NCBI RefSeq assembly: GCF_002234675.1
Contig: NC_019866.2
Span: 10,383,261-10,447,260 of the forward strand
DNA from: Oryzias latipes
Lineage: Eukaryota > Chordata > Actinopteri > Beloniformes > Adrianichthyidae
Direction of reading: 5' to 3'
Length of the DNA stretch: 64,000 nucleotides
Part shown: in pieces, positions 1 through 13,520 of the stretch
Position numbering within the stretch: position 1 is the first letter of the stretch
Layout: every line of letters begins with the position of its first letter
Notes under the pieces: generated by a model
What the model was told of the DNA's origin: nothing
Database searches by the model: none
What the model saw: only the letters and a program-made list of their open reading frames with translations
Position numbers and translations under genes: made by a program

Positions 1-3000
1 AATACCTCCAATATTGCTTGTTATTTTTGTTGCAGTGGTAATGTTAGGTTGGTGTCATGAGGGACTGTAACCTAGCAGGAGGAGTGTGTGAACAGAGGGA
101 TGATGGGAAATGGGAACGGGCTTACACTGCATCAATAGTCCCGCCAACAACTACAAGGTGAATTTCTAATAAACTACTGCTGCTCTGCAGAATTTGTTTT
201 AAACATTTATTTCATTTAATAACAATACAAAGAAACAATACATATACAAAATGAAACTACAACAGTTAATAAATAAAAAGGAGCAGAAAAACGAAAATTT
301 ATGTAATCTGCCGTTATCAAGTACATCAAATAAAGAAAATGTCTTAAAAAATTGACTTTTTCATCTTAGATAAAAACTGCATAATCATAATTATGAAAAC
401 AATGGGAGCGATTTTTCAAAAAGTAAAAATATAGTTGAAATGTAACTTTTTAATTTAGTAAAATATTCCTATTTATTTTCAATTCAACCCTTCAGTTTGA
501 AGTCATTTGGTGTGTTTTTTTAATGCTGCTAAACCTTATCATTTTTATTCTAATTTGTTTTCTTTTTTTTCTAATGCTGTCAATATCATTCCCTTTTTCC
601 TTATAAAAAACTATTTCATAGTTAAAGCTACCTGGTGGTATACATAAGGAACCAAAAATATTTTAATGGGGGTAAACTGTTTCAATATGGTTGAAAATTC
701 CTGCCCCAGACCATTTTATAGACACACCGGTTTATGCCGCATCTTATTTTGAAGGTTGATTTCTTGCGTTTCCGGTGTCTGTCTTGTTTTTGTAACAGGC
801 AGAAACGACGGCACTGTTGCCATTCTTTCGAACACGCACACGCACGTAAACACATGCCTGTGCACGCTGACGCATCCGTCGTTGGGACAGGGTGCAGTGG
901 GGGCAGGGAGAAAGTGTCAGAACAGTTGCTGCCTGAGTTGGCTGAAGCTTCACCACATCCGCCAAGAGTAGACGGTGTGTTGAACAGGAAATAAAAAAGG
1001 GATATTTAGACAGTCAAATTGGGCTTTTTCCTATAAAAAGCTGGTGTCACACGACAAAATCTATTAAACCTGACTGTGACCATAAACCTAGACTGAATCT
1101 GAATTACCCACAGGGAGAAACTGTCACAGACAATCAGTCAAATAATAATACAAAAAAATTAGGAAGACTGGAGGACAATGAAGCAGAAGTCGAACATTAA
1201 GTCAAAAAGAAAAATGAATGCAAACAACCAAAATGCATTTGTGCAAATGCACACTTATAAATAAATAAACGATATCACGCAAACATATTATAAAAATCCT
1301 TCCCTCTGAAGAAATTTGCACATATAACTCAAGGCCGGATGTAGGCAAGGGGGGCAAAAGGCTGTGACTGCCTGCCCGAAGGTGATGGCCCGTAAAAATC
1401 AATAAGCTAAAGGAAGATAAAAAGTACAAGAACAACAACAAAAAAACATACTAAAACTGTGTTAGTCCCAAGTCCAGGAAATGCAGAGGATGGTGTCAGT
1501 AGGAGTCTTCGACATAAAATTTATAGGACATATCAAATATATCAAAGGAGTAGATAGATGGTGATACAATGATAGCATGGTTTTCAAAGCATTTTATGGT
1601 TTTAGAGCTGTATGAGACTCCAAACTCTCAGCACTCCCAGAGTGCAAACTCTATCTCCACCCCATAGTGAGGCTGGCTAAATCTAGGCCTGCTATAACTG
1701 CAAGACTGGACACTCTCCATCACTAAAAAGTCCCCAAACGAACTTAAAATGTCATTTAAAAAAAGCATTATTACTGCCATTTTTGATGGCATTTTTCGTT
1801 CTTTCACTGCCCCTCTGATACACTGTGATTACCTTTATATCGCAGCCACATTTATATCACATTTTCTTTTTCCTCTTCCTCTGTCACTCAGGTGAGCTGA
1901 CCTGCATCTTCTGAGTATACAAAACTGCATTGCAAGCCTTTGTTGCAACCCAAAAACCTGTTGAACAGGCATTTACACTTCAAACAGATGCCATTGTAAA
2001 CGCTTATTAAATCACCCTAAAACTAACATTTAAAAAATGAATCACTGTTTTTGTTCTGTTTAATGCTTTGATGGTGTAAATTTGCTGTTTGTATATAATT
2101 ATCTTGTGTTTCTACCACTTAAGAGCACTTGGGCAATTGTTGTGTCAAAAGTGCTCTCTAAACAAAGCAGAAGATATGCTGACATGCTTTGAATTGCTGT
2201 CTATTGTAAACAAACGAAAGTAAACATTTTTAGGTTGTAAATCAAGCCTGAATCATGATTACACCACCACCATACTTTTCGTTTAGTCTAAAGTAAGTTT
2301 GGCTGATTTATCTTAATTCAAACACACAAACCAAAATGTAAAAGTTCAACTATCAAAAGTCTTTACATCTTCAAGTATAAACTTTAAACATTCTGTTGTG
2401 GCTGACATCGTGAAAATAGCTCGATCAAACTCTCATGTATTCGAAATAAGGAGCCATCACATTTCAGCTAAAGTTGAGATGTATCTTAGGGCTGCATCTT
2501 TTTTTGAAAATGTTTGTCTTTAAAGTCAAGTTATCAGTTTGTATAATACTTGCACGTCTGGGCTGATCACAAACTGTAAGGGTCTAAGCCTGTTCCTGCT
2601 TGTACGTGAGCAGAGAAAGATCAGGAGGAATGCATATCTCACTGCATCCAGACGGAGGCCAAGCACAGGTTAAAGAAAAAATGCTTTTGTTGCCTTTTTC
2701 CCGTCTGCTGATTTATAGGAGAGATTTATTCATGTTGAGAACTTGGCCAGGATTTAAAGCACCGCATTGCATCGTTGTGCCACGACCCCTGAATGCTTCA
2801 GTTGTGCAGCTCAAACGCAACAACTAAACAATGCAGGCTGTGTGAAAAGGACTTTCAGCTCATTGTTTCGGGTTCATCCATTCCCCTGAGCAGCCCTGCA
2901 AATGTGAACCCAGAACAAATGAGACCACACAACTGTTTGACCTTTTTGCAAGAAGATCGGGAGTTGCTGTCAACACACCAGATCTATTGTTGTGTGCAGC

Positions 3001-5836
3001 TTCCTGTTCAACTTTCAGGCTGATTGTCAAATAATGGTGACGTATGACAGAATATTTATGCAACATCAAATAACGTCATTCAGGCAAATTATAGATGTGT
3101 TCAAGGATGCATGTCCTTAAAGGACCCAAAAACCCAACTTTTGCGGCTTAATTCAGATGTTTTCCCGAATATTTCGTTAACTATATTTCCTTTACCCTTA
3201 AATTTAAACAAGTGGAACACCTCTCAACTTTTATTTATACAACCACACCACTGAATCTTTGCGCACCTCCCAATTGGCAATCAACATGCTGCACTTGACG
3301 TGAAGACGGAGCATTTTCTTTGATCTGTACAGCAGCAGGGGAGCCCCCTTTAACTTATGAAATCTGCATTCATTTAACATGAAGCAATCAGTGCCTACTT
3401 TATCTGCTGATTGACATTTCAATCAAAATAAATATAACAAAAGGCATAATGAAGTTTGTTTTTATCACCGCAACAATGCAGGTCAATGGTTCTTTTTTCA
3501 CATTTCACTTGAGATTTATCAAAGAAATTCAGAAATATTGCAGAGATGCTCCAAGAATGACAAGTTTACCTTCACTTTCCCTCTGGCATGTTTAAAAAAA
3601 GTTAGAGTACAACTAAATAATCATTAAAATATAAAAAAGAAGTGCTAGACTAAATTATTTTTTTTATGAGGGTATTTTTTTTCGGGGGGGGGATATTGTT
3701 TGAACCAATGCAGCTCCCAGACAACCTGGCTTGATTTGTCAAGCCTACACAAAAAGTGATGACCACAGGGCCCTCTGTTGGGACTTTGTTGTAACTACAG
3801 CAGACTATCACCCAAGACAACAGGGATATAATATTTTTACTGTATATGAAAAGATTCAAATCCATAGAAACGCTTTTTTTCTGTGTTTAAACCATCCTTA
3901 CACAATAAATCAACAAGAGACACAAGAACATTACAAATTGTCCAATGCATTTTTTCCGATAGTAAAATGAAATACTACATTAATATTAATAAAAAGACAT
4001 TAAGTTAAATTTAATTTAAAATTATGCTTTTTTTATGTGAACTAATAAAAAAAGTAAAGAGAACCCAAAGGTTCTTCTTTATTTTTATAACTGTCTCTGC
4101 CTAAATTAGTGGAAAAATAAGGCAGTTGCAAAATATTCTGTAAACATTTAAACAACCAGACTTGAGAAATCCTCCAGCGACCACACATTTCATCGCACAT
4201 AGAGCACACGTTCTTTGGCATTAACTGGTCCTGGAGCTTTGCCTCATGAATCATTGCACAAGATGGCATGCACTCTATTTGTAGGTGTAGCCCGTGGTAA
4301 TTAGACCTTTGGATTAAGGTGGCCTATAATTTTATGGATCAGAGGGAGGGGAATTAGGGGATGACATTTAGCTCTAATATTGCTTCACAGATTTTTGTAG
4401 AAAACAAAGAAAACAGTAGAAAGAAGTCCAAACAACTTACAATCAGTCTTAACTTTGTAATTATCATTAGCTCATTTAGTTTACATTGTTTTTCCCAGTA
4501 GAAAGTGCTGATTTTAAACTAAACATTTAAACAAAAAAATCTTCTTTAAATGTAATTTGCGACTTTGGTATAAAAACCAGAGCAAAAAAGGGAATAAATA
4601 CACAAAAATGTTTGATTATCCAGTTTATCGTGCCTCTAATCTCTGACATTTTTGTAATTCTCTATAAATCATTTCATGAAGCACCATAATGAAAGAAATA
4701 TGCGAACCTCTATTAAAATGTTGATATTATATAAATGTAAAAATCATCTTTTTATTTTGCATAACAATTAAAATTTAGCAAAATATTCATAAAGAGACAA
4801 AAAAGATAAAACCACTTGTTGTTGTTTTTTAGAAGTGATGATGGAAACAGCCCAGAAAAGCTCCTAACAGATCATTACAACCCTCTCCAAAAAATAGGTC
4901 TGATGTCATTGTGTGCCACACCCTCTTCTAGCTGATGCAGCAAATATTTTTCAAACCAGCAGGACTGGGGCTGTTTCGTTTCTGTTTTTACATTAACTGG
5001 TGTTCTAAACTGATCCTGAAACTCCAGATCAGTTTACTTGGACCAACCTGGACTGCACCTGTTTGTACCTGCTGATATCAGTGAGCTGAAGGGGGACAAA
5101 ATCAGTTCCCCTTTGCTCAAAACTGCAGCCAAAATAAACTTTCAGCTGAAAATGGAGCTGGGAAACTCTGTTTTGGTTATTCGTCAGTTTTGTGAAAAAG
5201 AGAAGTGAAAGAGAAGACTGCAGACGCTCTAAATGCTTCACCGAGAGGACTTCCAGACCCTATTTTAGCTTCCCGTCATGTATACTGTTGATTCCTTTAA
5301 AATCACTGTTAGGGTTCAGTTTAAGTTTTTTGAGATGATACAAAGTATCTGGATAACCATCAAAAGAGTCCAAATGAGCCACCTGTATGATTCATGGTTG
5401 GAGACACAAATGTCAGCTCTTATAGCAAAAAATCCTCACAACACACACTGCTGACCCACCTTATAAATACAACAAAAAAATGGCGTTAAAGAATAGGATT
5501 TTCCAAACAATTAAGAAAGATCTCTGTAAAATGTTAAACTTGCAAAATGTTAAAAATAAATTTGTCAAAGTTCATTTGGATTTTTACAGTAAGGCTGCAA
5601 TGAGCAGTTTGAAAAGCTGGATGAAAAGAAATGCAACACTGGCATTTCCAAGGATTACACAGGTTCTGAATTGGCCGGTTGTTGTGCCATTGCTAGGCAA
5701 AAGAGAACCAAGTCTGTTGAAAATTGGGTGTGGTGATACATCAGAACCTTAAAAACAGGAACACTTAATCGCTTGAAACATATTGTTTCTTCTGGACAAA
5801 ATGTTTCCAATTAGACTATTACAGATCGTCTGAGGG
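1..5836. other. Non-coding AT-rich stretch, possible long first intron
   Basis: No exon, RNA gene or clear repeat is recognised here. Short open frames are present on both strands but none has splice signals, codon bias or a familiar protein motif. A slightly GC-richer patch with CA/CG dinucleotide runs lies near 815-900. If the segment at 12.17-12.35 kb is the first exon of a minus-strand gene, this stretch is part of its first intron. Confidence 0.5.
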
Positions 5837-6108
5837 GACGGCATAGTGGTGCAGTGGTTACTGCTCTAGCTTCACAGCAACTGGTTCAAATCCCAGCTGG
5901 GACCTCCCTGCATGTGGGTTTTCTCCAGGCACTCTGGCTGCCTTAAACAGTCCAAAAACTTGCTTCATATGTTATTTGATGATTCTAAGTGGTTCCAACA
6001 CGTGAGTGTGTTTACCCCACCCTCACCCAACAGTTGCTGGGATAAGCTCCAGCAACCCTGTGACTCCAAAAGGAATTTGGTGGGTTCAGAGGATAGATGG
6101 ATGAAGCA
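5837..6108 (+). repeat. tRNA-like SINE / teleost interspersed repeat
   Basis: The left end reads like a common fish repeat that opens with a gcagtggtta-type A-box segment and carries a B-box-like GGTTCAAATCCCAGC at about 5882-5896. The middle contains the usual tgggttttctccaggcactc segment, and the right end has the ctgggataagctccagcaacc block followed by a short gatagatggatg tail. The order of blocks is intact but many bases differ from the family as I remember it, so it is an old copy. The exact family name is not certain. Confidence 0.7.
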
Positions 6109-8924
6109 CTGATCTCACATTGAGATACAGAGGTGGGAGGGTAGTGATGTGGGACTGTTTAGCTGTTGAAGTATTGCAGTGTGCATAGGAAGGGGAAATG
6201 ATAATTATACTGACATCATAACTTGTCAATAGCACGTTTTTAACAGATCAGGTTAGATAAATTGTGAGGTTAAAGGCTCAATTTTACATATAAGTTGAAC
6301 CAAAGACTCTTTAAGAAGAATACCTTGTTTTCTGTTGTTTTGGTAACATTTAGGATTAATGTTTTTTACCATATTTTTTTGATTAAGTGGTATCGATACA
6401 TTTTACTTTGAGGACTGCTATGTGTTTGGGCTACATGTAAATGATAAAAGGTGACAGACGAACCATAGACAGATTCTGAAAAGTGTCTAAACCCTCATAT
6501 TTTACAAAAGTCCCTAAAAAAACATTTTTAAGAATCTTTTGGTTTTTCGGAACAATCCAAACAACTTCTTGTGAAATATCCAAAAGAACAGAAAGGAAAG
6601 TCCTCTTTTTGCACACTATAATGCTGAGCACGGTGTTTAGAAATCACTGAGCCAGCATGGCTTCCTCTAGGTATGCACTCAGTCAGCTGATTCACAACAG
6701 CCCTGCCAATCTGTTGTGGTCACAACAACATGGAGCACAAAGACTCCCAGTGTCACTCCACCCAGTGGTGAAATGACAACTACTTTATCAGATTAGAACA
6801 TATTTGAGATGACGCACACTTCAGCTCCATTTCATTCAGACCACATTATGACAGAATTGGGGAAGAACAAAAATGAAATTCTTAGGGCAGGTTGCATCCA
6901 ATGTTCCTTCTCCTGCTGTGATAAAATTGGAGTTTAAGGTTGCTGTTTTTATTATTTTATTCTCAACAAAAATCTAGTTTTAATCTTGTATTTGAGTGTC
7001 ACTAGAGTGTCTCCCCTGTTAATGTAAGTGTCATCTGCTATAGCATTAGCTCCCACTCCTTCGGCATGCGTGCCCAGGGCTGAGACTTAACCGGGGCTAA
7101 ACATGAGCCAGGTTAAGCTGTGAGAAGCTCCTTCTATTTCTGTTCAGCTGTTTGTTTGATTCATGTGTGAGTGCCAGCAAATCAACAGGTTACCCCCAAT
7201 ACACACAAGCCAAACAAAGCCATTTTATAGGATTCAAACGATGAAACACATGAAATGAAGGCAGCACGAACTTCAAAGCTGACAAATCTGACTTCACTTT
7301 ACCCTGAGGATCCTGCTGCAGCGTCTTCACAGCCGGACACAAGAAAGCCTGAAGGCTGGACACACAGAGTTCATTCAGTGTCCCCATTCCTGCCTTTCTG
7401 TTCACAGCCGTCGAAACTCTACTCCCTCTTTTGACGTTGAACAATGAAATGGTCAAAAAAGGGAAGTAGTGGAGCCTCAGGTTCCCCGCTGTAGCTGTTG
7501 ACAGTCCCCCTTTGTCAAAAAAAAGAGGCTCCAGCCGTGAGGTCCTGCTTCAGGAGTCACTGCGATTCCCCTAATTCCACAGCCGGGTGGCTTCTCCCCT
7601 CCCTCCGTACATCTCTCACACACTCCCTACTTTCTCTTCCCCTTCATTTCTAATTTGCAACTTGCCGGGGTGCTAAAAACACTTCTGCTATCTCCGCGTT
7701 CCCCTTTTTTTTGCAGCATCATTTCAGCCTCCCGCTGTCCTCCTCTGTCCGCTGCTTCCCTTTGATCTGAACTCTAGGTCGACTTAAAACATCAAGTAAT
7801 CATCCATGCAGAACATGAGAGGGATAAAAAAAGATGCTAGGACTTTCACTGAAATGTGTTTTCTATCAGCAGCAAAGATTTTAAATCCTCCAACTGCAGC
7901 TTTCAACTTCTAGCTGCTTCAAACGCTGTGTACAAGATAAAAAAAAAAGAGAAATAAAAAATGTAAGATTGCATTGTTGCTTGGCAACAGCTAAGAAGAA
8001 ATGATGTGCTGCTGGGTAAAAGACTCAGAGCTGTTGGCTTTTATTTGATCATGACTCAGTTTTTTTTGTTGTTGCAACACAAGCACATGCTGGGGTCCTC
8101 TGCAAAGTGAACAGACAGCTGGCTGCACAACAGTTGCAAAATATTCTATAATACAAAGTATGATCATAACTTTTTATCTGATTATCTAAATTACCCCACA
8201 CCTCAGACACACAGCTTCTCCCACACCTTCACTGCTGCCTTTCACTGTCGGTGTCAGTTATCAATCACTTCTTCCACTCAAGCCTCTGCGTCAATCATGC
8301 TCTTGTTCAGAGTGACGCAGCCCCTGCCCGACTTAGGTGGCTTTTAAAAAAGACGGCATTTCCATTCGTTTGAACAATTGTGGCATCTCTACAGATCTAA
8401 AAAGCATAACCCAGATTATTTCCAGGGCTCGCTGCAAACCGACCCTTGTGTGAACTGCAATGTCAGTCACTGCTCCCATAAATGCTGCAGCTGCATATCA
8501 AGCAGAAGAACAGCTATGTCACTGGAGGCAGAATGGGACATCGCAGAGTCAGCTGGGATGCTTATCCTTACTTTATCCGAAGAGTACATATTAACTTCTG
8601 GATTGATGCAAACTCAGTCAGCAAACTTTCCTTAACACATTTTTAAGTGATGAAGTCAGAGACACGTGATGTTAGTAACCATGAGAGGCCTTCCAAATCA
8701 ATAATAGCTGTGAACTGTAGCTGAGTGTTTACTTGAATTCAACAAAGCTTTCTTTTTAACCTCTGCTGCTGATTCAGCACCTGGAAGTATGAGTTAATAA
8801 TGAACTACCACTGAAAATGAATAAACATTGATGCTATTGACCATGTAAAAGTTGTGTTAAAACGTAAAGAGAAAACAAATATCTTTGTTCAGTTTGATAT
8901 TCTGCCTTGAACGCTGTGCAGCAC
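6109..8924. other. Non-coding stretch with one GC-richer patch
   Basis: Mostly AT-rich DNA without recognised genes. The patch from about 7300 to 7800 is GC-richer and is listed separately as a candidate alternative first exon. Nothing else is supported. Confidence 0.4.
7303..7800 (-). other. Candidate alternative first exon (weak)
   Basis: Read on the minus strand, this GC-richer segment contains an ATG at 7387 that starts a 28-codon open frame. The frame runs into CAGG|GTAAAG, a good donor with the last exon base at 7303. The frame ends in phase 1, the same phase as the candidate first exon at 12.17 kb, so both could splice to the same downstream exon outside the window. No homology is recognised in the peptide. 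This is a splice-signal inference only. Confidence 0.2.
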
Positions 8925-10255
8925 TCTATCTTCACCAATGGCCTTCTCCTCTCTGCTGACTGTGGTTTATTATCCATCCTCCTTTTGCTTGATCTCAGTT
9001 CATAGTTGAAATAGTTCTTTTGACACTATCTCTCATTCCATCCTCCTGAACAGACTCTCTTCCATTGGCATCTCTGGCACCGTCCTCTCCTGGTTTCATT
9101 CCTACCTGTCTGACCGGACTCAGTTTATCCAACTGAAATCTTTCACTTCTCATTCTGTCCCTATGACAACTGGTGTCCCTCAGGGTTCTGTCCTCGGTCC
9201 ACTCCTCTTTATTATCTACCTTCTTATTTTTTTAAAAACACCACATCCATTTTCATTGTTATGCGGATGACACCCAGCTCTATCTTTCCAGCCAACCCAA
9301 CTCCACACTGCCTCCATTAGCGCTGGTTGACTGCATCAATGAAGTCAAATCCTGGTTAACCTCAAACTTTTTAAAACTCAATTGCAATAAAACTGAACTT
9401 CTGAGCAAGACCAACTATTTCTCGCTTTCCATTGACAGCTCCATCATCTCTCCCTCCCCTCAGGTAAAGAGTTTGGGTGTCATCCTCAACAGTAGTCTTT
9501 CTTTCACTTCTCACATAAAGAACATCACCCGCTCAGCTTACTTCCATCTACGCAACATACAACGTTTCCGGCCCTCCCTCACTCCTCAGTCCACTGCTGT
9601 ACTGGTACATAGTCTTGTCACTTCCCGCTTGGACTATGTAACTCACTTCTGTTTGGTCTCCCACAAAAAACCCTCCATAAACTTCAACTGGGTCAAAATT
9701 CAGCAGCTCGTCTCATCCCACGCACTCCCTCCGTCAACCATATCAAACCTATCCTTCAACAGCTTCACTGGTTCCCTATTCCATACCGCATTCAATACCA
9801 AATTTTTGCTCTACATATTCAAAGCCGTTCACAACCTTGCACCTCCATATTTCTCTGACCTCCTTCATATCGCCATACCTGCTCGCTCTCTCCGCTCCTC
9901 TTCCTCTATCCAGTTTTCTGTCCCTTCCACCTGTCTTGTCACCATGGGAAGCAGGGCATTCAGTTGCTCTGCTCGCCGGCTTTGGAACTCACTCCCCCCT
10001 GACCTCCGCAACACTGACACACTCCCACATTTCAAATTAAAGCTAAAAACTCATCTTTTCCAATTGGCTTAATAACTGTAACAGTAACTTTTTCATGTTT
10101 TTATATACATTTTATTTCATTGTGTATGTATTTAAATTGTTGTTGTTTTAACTGTTTATTGTATTTCTTATACTGTATACATGTTGTGCGGCGACCTTGA
10201 GTGCCCAGAAAGGCGCCTTTTAAATAAAATGTATTATCATTTATTATTATCTACT
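8925..10255 (+). mobile_element. L2-type LINE, 5'-truncated, 3' end present
   Basis: This is the reverse transcriptase C-terminal half of an L2-clade non-LTR retrotransposon on the plus strand. Visible motifs are GVPQGSVLGPLLF near 9172-9210 and the catalytic [10 protein letters not shown] near 9262-9290. An uninterrupted frame at 9473-10072 encodes the usual L2 C-terminus and ends in the KLKTHLFQL-type tail. The 3' UTR is short and finishes with an aaaggcgccttttaaataaa block and a degenerate ATTATT tail, as fish L2 elements do. The frame is shifted around 9225, where a run of T and A interrupts the reverse transcriptase, and everything upstream of the fingers/palm region is missing. It is a dead copy. 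Confidence 0.9.
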
Positions 10256-12170
10256 CTGAGATTGGCCTGCCACCATGTGGACACAGCTTGCAATAACACT
10301 CTTCTTCTGGAAAGCTTCTAGTGTTTTGCAGACTTTTCTTTAAATCCTTTAAGAAATCTTGGACATTTGAAGGCAAAACCCTTCCGGGCTATTTCCCTCT
10401 GTGTTTCTAACTCAATTCCAGGCGAGTTTCAAAGACCACAGATCAATCTATGAGGGAGGAACTCCCACACAGCCGCATCACCACTGATGACTCACAACAG
10501 TTTTAGGGAGAGGATGAGCCGACACTACTGTTAGCACCATAATCTGAATGCATTTAGCAGACAGTTTCCTGAAACTTTAATGCTCTCTTTCCTTGCTTCT
10601 TGATGTGAGCGGTGCAGATTTCTTCATGGAAAAGTTGGCCAGGGTTTATTTTTAACCTTTTTTTTTTTTCTGACGTGACTGCTTAAAATTTGCTTCACTG
10701 CCTAAGGCATTGATCTTCTGGTTTGTCAAGATGCGTTTGAAGTGATTTTGAACCAAATGAGGTGTGTTGGGATTTTGCAGCTTCTGAGCAATCTTTGAAC
10801 TCCAGATCTTCATCATTTCAGAGAGACAGACACAGCAGGAGGACATCAACCTCCAGGCCAACGTGAGCGCTCGTGCCTCTCACATCAATCACTTTATCGA
10901 AAAAGGAGGAGGGATCTAGCCGAGAGAAAGAGGAACGCTACGCAGAACCACAAAAACCACATGCACCTGCAGATGTAGAGCGCCGCCACGCCTATGAGGC
11001 AGAGCCACTGCTTCCTTTGTATGTGTGCACATATTGTCATGCAAAGAGAAACTGAGCTGCAGAGACAGGTGCAGGTAAAAACACAAGCACACACACATAA
11101 AAAAGATATTTAGACACCATGCAACTAAAAGCCTTTGAGTCTTCAAACATAGCCGCACCCTGTTAATCCCATAGCAGCTTTTGGGCTGCAGCTCCTAGCA
11201 ACATCCCAGGAGCAAAGTGCAAAGAACAGCATGATACTCCTCATAAATGTTCTGAACTAAACACATAGAAACCAGCTTATCAATGCTGGTAAAGCAAACA
11301 TTTGTGATCTGAGCGGCACATGGAAATCTGCAAGGATTTGGACGCACTACTGTTCTTTCCTCCTCTTCCCCCGGCTGTGGGTTTGCTAAAGGAGGTGTCA
11401 GTGACAGTGAGTGTGACTTTAATGTTCTGACAGCTTCACCACGTCTCGCCTTTCACTGCCAACCCCTCTCTGATAATTACATAATCATCGACTGATGCTT
11501 TGTGAAAGAGACCATCCCAGTTAGATAAAATGAAAAATAATTTAAAAAAAGGTGCGTTCTGCTTCAGGGCCCACTGCCAACACGTACACAAAAATACATA
11601 ATTACTTTGTTGCTCAATAAGTTTTTCAACATCACATCAGCTGATTCTCTGCAATGAGGCCAGAGCTGGGGGATCTATTTTGGGATGCATCAAGCAAAGA
11701 GAAAGTCTTAAAAATTGCTGAATAATTGAGATGAGGATGACAGTGGGAGCCATCCGCTGGCTCATCACCGTCTGACATCATGCATGATGTCAAGATTTGA
11801 AATGATTGGTCCCTGCAGATCCATCAGGGCTGCACCTGACGTGACATATGAATGCATAATAAAGACAGGAGCCACGTGAGGAGTTTACAGTGCTGTCAGG
11901 GCTGCAGATGTGCTCAATAATTCAGCATGCAGGTCTTTTTTTTTTAGCCACCTGTTTCTAAAGCAGCCCGTGCTAAACGTGGCATTGCACCTTCCCGGAC
12001 TTCATAAAACAGAAAGCGAGTCCAAATTTCAAACCGTTCCTGCTGAAAGCGGAGCAGTCTCTGGAACAAACGGTGCTAAAAATAAATACATAAATAAAAA
12101 GCGTGCACTCGTGTTAAGGTTGAACCTGAGCTTAGTCTGAAGGATTAATGATTAAAAACAAAAGGCGAAC
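10256..12170. other. Non-coding stretch
   Basis: No coding exon or clear repeat is recognised. A somewhat CpG-rich section at 10860-11060 has short open frames on both strands but no splice or homology support. It would be first-intron sequence if the exon call at 12.17 kb is right. Confidence 0.4.
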
Positions 12171-12345
12171 CTTGGTTCTCCCCGTCCATCCTGGTGGTTC
12201 TGCCGCTGCAGGCGTCACTGAGCGGGGATGTCTCTGCACGAGCGCCCGAAGCGATCCGGATACCTGCTTTCCTCCTCCTCCTCCTCCTCCTCCTCCTCTC
12301 TCCTTCCTCTGCTCTGACTCTCCTCCTCCAGCATGTGATCACTTT
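12171..12345 (-). CDS. Candidate first coding exon, possibly cytohesin-1
   Basis: On the minus strand a purine-rich 5' leader containing a GGA repeat leads to an ATG at 12189 and six codons reading MDGENQ, then CAAG|GTTCGC. The exon would end in phase 1 at 12171. Cytohesin genes begin with a very short acidic first exon that ends in phase 1 before the valine of a VPSDLT-like segment. Human CYTH1 lies on the same strand immediately beyond USP36, so position, strand, length and phase all fit. Against it, the donor GTTCGC is weak and only 19 coding bases are visible. The rest of the gene would lie beyond the left edge of the window. I treat the cytohesin identity as an inference from synteny, not from homology. 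Confidence 0.35.
12270..12300. repeat. CCT/AGG trinucleotide microsatellite
   Basis: About ten uninterrupted CTC/CCT units sit in the presumed 5' leader of the candidate exon next to it. On the minus strand they read as a GGA run, typical of purine-rich promoter-proximal leaders. Confidence 0.85.
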
Positions 12346-12869
12346 CGTCTGAGATGAGGATTTTTCACTTATAGTCTAAGAAATCCTGTTTTGCATGTTT
12401 GAAGCTCTCAGATGTTTTAAAAATGACACACACACAAAAAAAACTATTACCCACACATTGGACCTGTCCCTTAATTGGGCATGTCCAAAGTCCGGCCGGT
12501 GGGCCAAGTGCAAACATGTGGCCACGTACTTTCTAAGGACTGATTGTGATTGGCTAAACTGCGGTTGTAAACTTGCAGCAACAACCTGTGGCTACTTTAC
12601 TGAAATTGCTCCATACTTTGTACAAAAAAAGACAACTATTTGTGTTATTTTTCTGTTTTCGTGATTTAATTTTAGAGGTACAGTGAGCATTTAATAGGGC
12701 AAATGTGTAACATTTCATGTGAAAGATATTTTCCCAGACTTTATAGATAATTCTTTCTTAAAAATCACTTAGATATATTTGAATTCTGAGTGACAGACTG
12801 AATTATCTTTAGTTCCTGAAACAAATTTCATGAAATTGAATTAAAAATTATCTTTATAGAGTTTAATGA

Positions 12870-13220
12870 ATGCAGACCGACAAACACCTCGACTCAAAAG
12901 CCTCTCAAACTCTTGAATCAACTTCGACTTGGAACAAAAAAACTTGAGTTTAAACTTATCCTGAGTAAACCCTTCAAACTACACTTGTGACGAACACTGA
13001 ACTGGTCTAAAATACCTCGAGTGTCTACTTTATGGATTGACTCTGGATTGAACAATGACTTCAGATTAAGCAGATTGGTCAAAAACACTAGAACTGAATT
13101 CAACTAGGAACAAATAAAAACAACAAATTTAGCCTTAATTTAGACACTGAATAGACCTTGACTTCTAAGAAAAAGTACTTGGACACACGTCAGGACTTTC
13201 ACTGACTTGTGAACTTCGCC
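12870..13220. repeat. Degenerate GACTTG-type minisatellite
   Basis: Variants of the words gactt, cttga, gaact and ctcga recur every 8 to 15 bases over roughly 350 bases, far more often than in the flanks. Fish genomes contain minisatellites built from gacttg/gactcg units, and this looks like an old, decayed array of that kind. It sits between the usp36 3' end and the candidate exon at 12.17 kb. Confidence 0.45.
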
Positions 13221-13514
13221 ATTTCATGTGAAATCTTCATGTTCACTTCTATAACTTAGTTTTTAGAAATGCTGCATCTATAAATAGAATCAGGTGGAGA
13301 TCCGCTGTTTTTGCTTAGACCTCGTAGAAAACAGTCTATTGTCTCTAAAAAAAATAGTCTCACTTTAGAAGTCATCTCGAGATTTGATAACCTGTATTTA
13401 GTGTGACAAAAAGGCCTGATGACAACCCAATACAGTAAGTGATTGGCTTTTCTGACATTGCTTAAAACACAATACGCAGAAACTCACACACACACACACG
13501 AAAAAAATCACAAC

Positions 13515-13520
13515 TTTATT
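13515..13520 (-). terminator. usp36 polyadenylation signal
   Basis: A canonical AATAAA on the minus strand lies about 1.4 kb downstream of the usp36 stop codon, followed by a CA/GT-rich segment. It is the clearest signal in the interval and suggests a 3' UTR of about 1.4 kb. Confidence 0.5.

Noticed and set aside
7190-7456. 88-codon minus-strand frame as a complete small gene
   Set aside because: It has no ATG at its start and reads through a consensus donor; only the partial exon interpretation is kept, at low confidence.
12148-12357. Plus-strand 69-codon frame with poly-proline
   Set aside because: The proline run is the reverse reading of a GGA microsatellite; the minus strand has the better gene signals.
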